Positions 21,674-27,155 of a stretch of DNA of 27,155 nt are shown here, piece after piece. Position numbers and translations under genes: made by a program. The stretch is taken from the NCBI GenBank assembly GCA_005885085.1, contig VAXY01000002.1, forward strand, positions 1-27,155. Direction: 5' to 3'. Below the pieces are notes generated by a model. The model saw only the letters and a program-made list of their open reading frames with translations. It was not told the DNA's origin and made no database searches. Numbering within the stretch: position 1 is the stretch's first letter; every line of letters starts with the position of its first letter. The stretch comes from Actinomycetota bacterium (GTDB lineage: Bacteria; Actinomycetota; Thermoleophilia; Gaiellales; Gaiellaceae).

Positions 21674-23479
21674 TCAGGCGGCCGCCCGTTCGGCCGGCTT
21701 CGCGACCGGCAGGACGATCGTGAACGTCGTCCCGAAGCCCACCTCGCTCGCGACGCCGATCGAGCCGCCGTGCGCTTCGACGATCGAGGCGACGATTGCG
21801 AGTCCGAGCCCGGTTCCCTGGATTGCGGAGCTCGTCGCTTCCGAGGTCCGGAAGAAACGGTCGAACAGATGCTCCTGGTCGCCCTCGGAGATGCCCATGC
21901 CGGTGTCTGCAACCTCGACCTGCACGCCGTCTCCGGCCTGGAAGAGGCGAACCGTGACGCGGCCGCCCGGCGGCGTGAACTTGAGCGCATTCGAGAGGAG
22001 GTTGTCGAGCACCTGGCCGAGCCGTCCCGCATCGCCCTCGACCGTCGGCACCGTCTCGGCCTCCAGGACCAGCTCGATCTGCCGCTCGTCGGCAAACGGC
22101 CGTGCCGTCTGGCCTGCCTGAACGAGGAGACCGGCGATGTCGACGGGCGCGCGCTCGAGCTCCACCGTGCGCGCGTCGAGCTCCGCGGCGAACAGCAGGT
22201 CACCCACGACACGCAGAAGGCGCTCGCCATTACGGCGGATGACGCCGAGGAAGCTCGCTTGCTCCTCGTTGACCTGGCCGGCATCGCCCTCGAGCAGCAA
22301 CTCCACGTAGCCGTTGATCGACGTCAGCGGCGTGCGCAGCTCGTGCGAGACGGAGGCGACGAAGTCGTCCTTCATCCGGTCGAGGTGCCTGAGGCGATCG
22401 TTCTGCTCGGCGAGCAGCCGGCGACCCGCCTCGGCCTCTTCGAACAGCACGCGGTACCGACGTTGGCTCTGGTCGAGATCGTGCTCGCGCTCCGTTAGAT
22501 CCTTGTTCAACCGGCCCCAGCGGTACGCGATCGGCAGGGCGACCAGGACGAGCAGCAGCGCGAGCAGCGCGAGCGTTGCACGGTTCAGACCGATCAGGTC
22601 GCTCTCCCTCGCCCGGCTCGAGGCGACGACGACCCAGTTGTTGGCGTTGGCCGCTCCACGCGGCATGCGCAGGTAGGCCATCCGCAGGCCGTCGTGCGTA
22701 AGGAGCCCGTTGCTCGCCTCGAGGCCGACCAACGGGAAATAGCGCGAGTCCGTGTGACCGAGCGGATGCATCCCCAGCTGCGGACGTTCGGAGTCGACGA
22801 CGATCGCGCCCGTCAGGCGGTCGACGACGAGCAGATGATGGCCGCGCTCGCGCGCCAGGGCGCGCCGAAGGCTCTCCACGGAGATCTCGAAGTGGACGAT
22901 CGCCTGGGCGGAGCCCACGTGCATCGGCACCACGGTCGAGTTCGAGATCACCCACACGTGCATGTCGGGCGAGAGGTACGGAGCGGCCTGGAACACCTTG
23001 CCCACGCCTACGCCGAAGGTCGGGTGGAAGAACGGATGGACGTTCTCGTGACGCGCAAGCTCGGCGGGAAGCGCGTGGCGCCCCCTGACGACGCGCGCGT
23101 TCTCGAAGCCCGCGCTGTCGATGAAGCACGCCTCTCCGAGCGCGTCCGGATAGAGCTTCTGCAGATCGGCAAGCGCCTGGTTCACGCGCTCGAAGGCCCT
23201 GCTGCCTCGCATGCTCTTCGCGTGCTGTCTGTAGAAGTCGCCGAAAACGGGGTTCTCGGCGGTGAGCAATGCGATCGAGCGCGCACGGTCGAAGTACGCT
23301 TCGAGGTCGGCGGTGCCCGAGTGCGCGTCCGCGGCGAGCGCGCGGTCGAGCGTGCGCCGGTGCTGACGCCCCGCCTCGCGCTGGATGACGAGCGCGCCGA
23401 TCACGAGGGGGACCAGCCCAATCGCGAGCACGAGCAGGAACACCCGCGCCATGCGCCCGAGGCCGGCTGGGCGCCTCAC
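21674..23479 (-). CDS. Membrane sensor histidine kinase with large extracytoplasmic Cache-like sensor
   Basis: 601 residues. Membrane helix 1 (about 11-33), an extracytoplasmic region of about 265 residues and membrane helix 2 (about 301-319) form the sensor. The helix AYFDRARSIALLTAENPVF at its start is typical of dCache sensors, which bind small ligands. A coiled coil (325-370) leads to HisKA with His379 (SVSHELRTPLTS) and a HATPase domain with NALKFTPPGG, DTGMGIS and GTGLGLAIV. GTG 23479 overlaps the upstream kinase stop as GTGA, so the two kinases are translated together. No response regulator is adjacent, so its partner is unknown. The sugar-kinase gene follows but appears to have its own promoter. 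Confidence 0.9.
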   Translation of the reverse strand: MRRPAGLGRMARVFLLVLAIGLVPLVIGALVIQREAGRQHRRTLDRALAADAHSGTADLEAYFDRARSIALLTAENPVFGDFYRQHAKSMRGSRAFERVNQALADLQKLYPDALGEACFIDSAGFENARVVRGRHALPAELARHENVHPFFHPTFGVGVGKVFQAAPYLSPDMHVWVISNSTVVPMHVGSAQAIVHFEISVESLRRALARERGHHLLVVDRLTGAIVVDSERPQLGMHPLGHTDSRYFPLVGLEASNGLLTHDGLRMAYLRMPRGAANANNWVVVASSRARESDLIGLNRATLALLALLLVLVALPIAYRWGRLNKDLTEREHDLDQSQRRYRVLFEEAEAGRRLLAEQNDRLRHLDRMKDDFVASVSHELRTPLTSINGYVELLLEGDAGQVNEEQASFLGVIRRNGERLLRVVGDLLFAAELDARTVELERAPVDIAGLLVQAGQTARPFADERQIELVLEAETVPTVEGDAGRLGQVLDNLLSNALKFTPPGGRVTVRLFQAGDGVQVEVADTGMGISEGDQEHLFDRFFRTSEATSSAIQGTGLGLAIVASIVEAHGGSIGVASEVGFGTTFTIVLPVAKPAERAAA

Positions 23480-24864
23480 AGCAGCGTCTCCACGTAGCGG
23501 GCCGACTCCGTGCTCCCACTCTGCGCGGGCAGCTCGAGCCGGACCGTCGTCCCCTGACCGGGCTCGCTGGCGAGGGAGATCGTCCCGTCATGGCCCTCCA
23601 CGATCGCCTTCGCGATCGCAAGGCCGAGTCCGGTGCCGGGGATGGCCATATGGCCGGCAGCGGCTGTGCGGAAGAAACGGTCGAAGAGTCTCGCTTGGTC
23701 CTCGGGAGCGATGCCCATGCCGGTGTCTTCGACCTCGACGACGGCATGTGTGCCGTCGAGGAACGCGCGCACCGAGACTGACCCTTCGGCGGGCGTGAAC
23801 TTGACCGCGTTCGACAGAACGTTGTCCAGGACCTGCCCGAGCCGGAGGGCGTCTGCCTGAGGGATCTCGATCGGCTCGACGTCCGCGACCAGCTCGAGGT
23901 GCTTCTCCTCCGCCACCGGCCGAACACCCTCCACCGCGTCCGCGACGAGCCCGGTCAGGTCGACGGCAGTCATCTCGAGCGAGATGCGCCCCGCGTCGAC
24001 CTGCGCCACGAAGAGGAGATCCCCCACGAGTCGCAGGAGCCGCTCGGAGTTGCGTCGCACGACACCCAGGTACTGACGCTGTGTGGCCGGAAAGTCCTCG
24101 TCGTCCTCGAGCATCAAATCGAGGTAGCCGTTGATCGACGTCAGCGGCGTTCGTAGCTCGTGCGAGACAGACGCGACGAAGTCGTCCTTCATGGGGTCGA
24201 GTTCGACGAGATGCCGATTCTGCTCCTCGACGAGCGACCGCGCATACTCGGCGTCCCTGCGTGCGTCGCGCTCGCGTTCGAGCAGCTGCTCGCGCTCCCC
24301 CTCGAACTGGCGCCGCTCGGAGATGTCGCGGATGATGCTCGAGATCCCGACGACATCACCGCTGAGATCGCGAAGCGGAGAGAGCGTGATCTCCACGTCG
24401 ACGAGCGAGCCGTCCTTGCGCTGCCGCTTCACCTCGTACGTGTGCATGCCGTCCTTCTCGAGCATGTGGTCGAGGTTCGCTTGGAGCGAGGTCGTGTCGC
24501 CCGCAGGAACGATGCGTTGGACGCTCTGGCCCAGCATCTCCTCCGCCGTGTAGCCGAAGAGGTTCTCGGCGCCCGAGTTCCATGCGGTGATCGTGCGGTC
24601 GAGCTTGGCGGCGACGACCGCGTCTCCGGTCGTCTCGACGATGCCGGCCAACGCGAGCAGGCGCTCGTTCCGCCGGTTGACCTCGCGCGCGAGCTGGACG
24701 GCGAAGAAGACGGCGGTGGAGGCCGATGCCAGCACCGAGCCGACCATCGCGATCCGCTCCACCATCGTGTCGGCGATGAACCAGGAGGCTCCGACCGTTG
24801 CGCACGCCAGGGCGCAGACGGGCGTCAGCCACGTCCGGCCCCGCAACAACGCCGCACGAAACAT
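23476..24864 (-). CDS. PAS-domain membrane histidine kinase
   Basis: 462 residues from ATG 24864. Two close N-terminal helices (about 12-32 and 38-58) are followed by a PAS domain (about 68-185: TITAWNSGAENLFGYTAEEM, then GISSIIRDISERRQ), a coiled coil, HisKA with His235 (SVSHELRTPLTS) and a HATPase domain (NAVKFTPAEG, DTGMGIAPED, GTGLGLAIAK). A TTG at 24894 would add ten residues; ATG is favoured because it precedes the first helix directly. The core is very similar to that of the downstream kinase, which suggests duplication. Signal and partner regulator are unknown. Divergent from the ABC-F gene across 121 bp. Confidence 0.88.
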   Translation of the reverse strand: MFRAALLRGRTWLTPVCALACATVGASWFIADTMVERIAMVGSVLASASTAVFFAVQLAREVNRRNERLLALAGIVETTGDAVVAAKLDRTITAWNSGAENLFGYTAEEMLGQSVQRIVPAGDTTSLQANLDHMLEKDGMHTYEVKRQRKDGSLVDVEITLSPLRDLSGDVVGISSIIRDISERRQFEGEREQLLERERDARRDAEYARSLVEEQNRHLVELDPMKDDFVASVSHELRTPLTSINGYLDLMLEDDEDFPATQRQYLGVVRRNSERLLRLVGDLLFVAQVDAGRISLEMTAVDLTGLVADAVEGVRPVAEEKHLELVADVEPIEIPQADALRLGQVLDNVLSNAVKFTPAEGSVSVRAFLDGTHAVVEVEDTGMGIAPEDQARLFDRFFRTAAAGHMAIPGTGLGLAIAKAIVEGHDGTISLASEPGQGTTVRLELPAQSGSTESARYVETLL

Positions 24865-24973
24865 CCTGTACTTGGTGTCGGAACCGTGCAGCAAGCGTCG
24901 TGCCCCTGGAAGGGGTACCCCCGCCTCCTCGATTCCGCGTCTTTCGGCCTCCCCCCTTTGCCAGGCCGCTGAC

Positions 24974-24979
24974 TAGCCT
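24974..24979 (+). promoter_or_regulatory. Candidate -10 box TAGCCT of the ABC-F gene
   Basis: TAGCCT lies 6 nt before ATG 24986, matching the leaderless layout seen at three other genes here. The rest of the 121-bp gap (24865-24985) has a GGGGTACCCC palindrome near 24913-24922 and C-rich runs but no clear promoter for the minus-strand kinases. Confidence 0.45.
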
Positions 24980-24985
24980 CTGTGC

Positions 24986-26875
24986 ATGGCCGTGCTGATC
25001 GCATCAGGACTGCGGAAGGAATTGAGCGGGGACCCGCTGTTCGACGGCGTCTCCTTCAAGGTCGAACGGCGCGACCGGGTCGCCCTCTCCGGCCCGAACG
25101 GGGCCGGGAAGACCACGCTCTTGCGGGCGCTCGTAGGCGAGACGAGCCTCCAGGGCGGCGAGCTCGCCTTCCAAAAGGGGACGCGCATCGCGCTCCACGA
25201 CCAGCGGCCGCCGCTCGAGCGACGGCTCAGCCTGCGCGAATACGTGCTCTCGGGCGCCACGGACCTCCTCGCACTCGAGGCCGAGCTGCGACAGCTGGAG
25301 CAGGCGATGGCGGCCGGCGACCACACACCGGCGACGATGCGCCGATACGGCGAGGCGCAGGCCCGGCTGGAGCACGCCGGCGGCTACGACTGGCGCGAAC
25401 GCGCGACCGCGGTTCTCCGCGGGCTCGGCTTCGGGGACGGCCAGCTCGACCGGCAGCTGGAGACGTTCTCGGGCGGAGAGCTGACACGTGCATCGCTGGC
25501 GCGAGCGCTCGGCGGCGATCCGGACCTGCTCCTGCTCGACGAGCCGACGAACCACCTCGACGTCGAAAACCTCGAGTGGCTGGAGCGAGAGCTCCAGTCG
25601 CTCGACACCGGGATCGTCATCGTCGCGCATGACCGCTGGTTCCTCGAGGCCGTCACCACCGCTGTGCTGGAGCTCGAGGCGGGTCGCTCCACCTATTTCG
25701 CCGGCCCCTGGCACGAGTGGCGGCGCGAAAAGGCGGCCCGACTGCACGCCGCCTCGAAGGCGGCCGGCCGCATCGGCGGCGACATCGAAAGGCTCGAGCG
25801 TTTCGTCGCACGGTTCCGCGCGTCAACCGAGAAGATGGCTCGCAAGGCGCAGGTCAAGATGAGGCAGATCGAGCGCCTGGAGAAGGAACGCGCGAAGGCG
25901 ACCGGTGAGATCGACCTGCTGACGCGCAAGAGCAAGCGGCTCGGGTTCGAGTTCCTGAAGCCGGCCCGCAGCGGCCGCACCGTCGTCGAGGCCGAGGGTC
26001 TGCGGGTGGCGATCGGCAACCGCCTGCTGCTCGACGACGTTGCGTTTGCGATCGAGCGGGGCGAGCACGTCGCACTCGTAGGGCCGAACGGCTCGGGCAA
26101 GACGACGCTACTCGAGACGATCCTCGAACAGCGTGAGCCGCAGGCGGGCTCCGCCCGGCTCGGGCACGGAGTCGTACCGGCGTACTTCTCCCAGCAAGAG
26201 ATGGAGCTCGACACGCGCGGATCCGTCCTGCAGTGCGTGCAACGCGCGACCGGTCTGCAACGGCCCGACGCACAGAAGCTGCTCGGTCGCTTCCTCTTTT
26301 CCGGCTGGACCGAGCACGAGAAACCGGTCGTCGCACTCTCGGGTGGTGAGCGCCGCCGGCTCGCGCTTGCGATCGTGGTCGCGTCCGGTGCGAACTTCCT
26401 CGTCGTCGACGAGCCGACCAATCACCTCGACCTGGAGAGCCGCGAGGCACTGGAGCCCGCGCTCGAGGCGTTCCCCGGCACGATCCTGCTCGTCTCGCAC
26501 GACCGTGCCCTGCTCGATGCGGTTGCGCAGCGCACGCTGGCCATCGAGGACAAGCGCCTGAACTCGTACGACGGCGGCTGGGCCGAGTACGTGCGCCTGC
26601 GCAAGGCCCGGCAGGCACCGCCGCCGGCGCCTGCCCCACTCGCGCAAAAGGCGCCGAAGGTGCGCAAGCAGACTCGGCGCCGGCAGAGCCCCTCGGAGCT
26701 CGAGCGCATCGAGGCGGAGATCGCCGAGCGCGAGGGCGTCGTCGCCGAGCTCGAGCGACGTCTGGCAGCTGACTGGAACGACGTCGAGACGCTGACCGCG
26801 CACCGGCGGGCCCGGGACGAGCTGCAGGCGTTGCTGGAGCGCTGGGAGACGGTGTTCGAACGGGCGCAGACGTGA
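24986..26875 (+). CDS. ABC-F family ATPase (ribosome-associated, Uup/EttA-like)
   Basis: 629 residues with two ATPase domains and no membrane segments. Domain 1: Walker A 36-43 (GPNGAGKT), signature FSGGE near 161-165, DEPTNHLD at 185. Domain 2: Walker A 366-373 (GPNGSGKT), signature LSGGE near 451-455, DEPTNHLD at 475. The linker (about 245-330) is rich in Lys/Arg and helical, like the P-site tRNA interaction motif of ABC-F proteins. A basic tail and a C-terminal coiled coil (about 570-625) resemble Uup. These proteins act on the translating ribosome; some give antibiotic resistance, but nothing here shows that. Probably leaderless from ATG 24986. Its stop overlaps the next start as GTGA. 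Confidence 0.93.
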   Translation: MAVLIASGLRKELSGDPLFDGVSFKVERRDRVALSGPNGAGKTTLLRALVGETSLQGGELAFQKGTRIALHDQRPPLERRLSLREYVLSGATDLLALEAELRQLEQAMAAGDHTPATMRRYGEAQARLEHAGGYDWRERATAVLRGLGFGDGQLDRQLETFSGGELTRASLARALGGDPDLLLLDEPTNHLDVENLEWLERELQSLDTGIVIVAHDRWFLEAVTTAVLELEAGRSTYFAGPWHEWRREKAARLHAASKAAGRIGGDIERLERFVARFRASTEKMARKAQVKMRQIERLEKERAKATGEIDLLTRKSKRLGFEFLKPARSGRTVVEAEGLRVAIGNRLLLDDVAFAIERGEHVALVGPNGSGKTTLLETILEQREPQAGSARLGHGVVPAYFSQQEMELDTRGSVLQCVQRATGLQRPDAQKLLGRFLFSGWTEHEKPVVALSGGERRRLALAIVVASGANFLVVDEPTNHLDLESREALEPALEAFPGTILLVSHDRALLDAVAQRTLAIEDKRLNSYDGGWAEYVRLRKARQAPPPAPAPLAQKAPKVRKQTRRRQSPSELERIEAEIAEREGVVAELERRLAADWNDVETLTAHRRARDELQALLERWETVFERAQT

Positions 26876-27155
26876 GCGTGCCGCAGCCTCCGGAGGTCGG
26901 CCGCTGGGTCGGCATGGGCGAGGCGATCAAGCGGATGCTGCTGGGGGCGATCGCGGCCGCGGTCGGAATCGGAGGCATCGCAGCGCTGATCGGCTGGGCG
27001 ACGGGACACAGCGTCTCCGGGACGATGGCCGCCGCGTACTACGTGATCGGATCCATCCTTTTCCTGGTGGGGATGTTCCCCACGGGCGGCTACTCGATGA
27101 TCCGGGGCACGATCACGCGTCGGCGACCGATTGGCGCGAGGCAGGAGCCGGTCTT
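26872..27155 (+). CDS. Small two-helix membrane protein (partial, runs off the right edge)
   Basis: GTG 26872 overlaps the ABC-F stop as GTGA. The 94 visible codons begin MSVPQPPEVGRWVG. Two membrane helices follow: LLGAIAAAVGIGGIAALIGW (about residues 23-42) and AAYYVIGSILFLVGMFPTGG (about 53-72). Then comes a basic segment (RGTITRRRP). No family is recognised. It is co-transcribed with the ABC-F gene, but the C-terminus is outside the window. Confidence 0.7.
   Translation, partial: MSVPQPPEVGRWVGMGEAIKRMLLGAIAAAVGIGGIAALIGWATGHSVSGTMAAAYYVIGSILFLVGMFPTGGYSMIRGTITRRRPIGARQEPV

Noticed and set aside
24865..24894. TTG 24894 as start of the PAS kinase
   Set aside because: No ribosome site or -10 box supports it, and the ATG at 24864 directly precedes the first helix.
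1..27155. CRISPR arrays, tRNA or rRNA genes, transposases and phage genes
   Set aside because: No regular direct-repeat array, cloverleaf sequence or mobile-element protein was seen on either strand.

Overview
The window is a densely packed, GC-rich bacterial chromosome segment with frequent GTG starts, one TTG start, stop/start overlaps and no long intergenic gaps. Several features suggest a deep-branching actinobacterium, possibly of class Thermoleophilia: OpcA beside glucose-6-phosphate dehydrogenase, a PstS with an actinobacterial-looking C-terminus, a subunit II oxidase fused to cytochrome c, and TANNNT -10 boxes placed about 6 nt before start codons. That placement is inference. No tRNA, rRNA, CRISPR array, prophage or transposase gene was seen.

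Layout. Positions 1-1.55 kb hold the tail of pstS, a sensorless histidine kinase read leftward and an OmpR/PhoB-type response regulator read rightward, probably a phosphate-response module. A small conserved gene (1554-1835, minus) converges on the regulator inside a perfect palindrome that supplies both stop codons. Positions 1.85-5.81 kb are an aa3-type oxidase operon: ctaC with fused heme c domain, ctaD, ctaB with an extra N-terminal four-helix domain resembling half of heme A synthase, and a 57-residue single-helix protein. Positions 5.9-10.7 kb carry a secreted HEXXH metalloprotease, an amidase-signature enzyme and a secreted fibronectin-type-III-like protein.

Positions 10.85-18.48 kb (minus strand) form one long, tightly overlapping operon for the pentose phosphate pathway: rpiB-tal-pgi-gnd-zwf-opcA, followed by a DUF899 protein, a methyltransferase and a truncated acetyltransferase. 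Transketolase (tkt) is read divergently from a 28-bp shared promoter region, and a gluconokinase-like FGGY kinase converges on it. Together these genes would feed glucose-6-phosphate and gluconate into pentose phosphates. As given, tal has a frameshifting deletion just after its catalytic lysine and pgi has an in-frame amber codon, while the genes around them are intact.

Positions 21.67-24.86 kb hold two tandem, related membrane histidine kinases with no response regulator beside them. Positions 25.0-27.16 kb hold an ABC-F ATPase and the start of a small two-helix membrane protein that runs off the window.

The main points for follow-up are the two lesions in tal and pgi, the CtaA-half/CtaB fusion, the palindrome that ends two convergent genes, the 14-bp inverted repeat that covers a start codon, and the recurring leaderless promoter layout.
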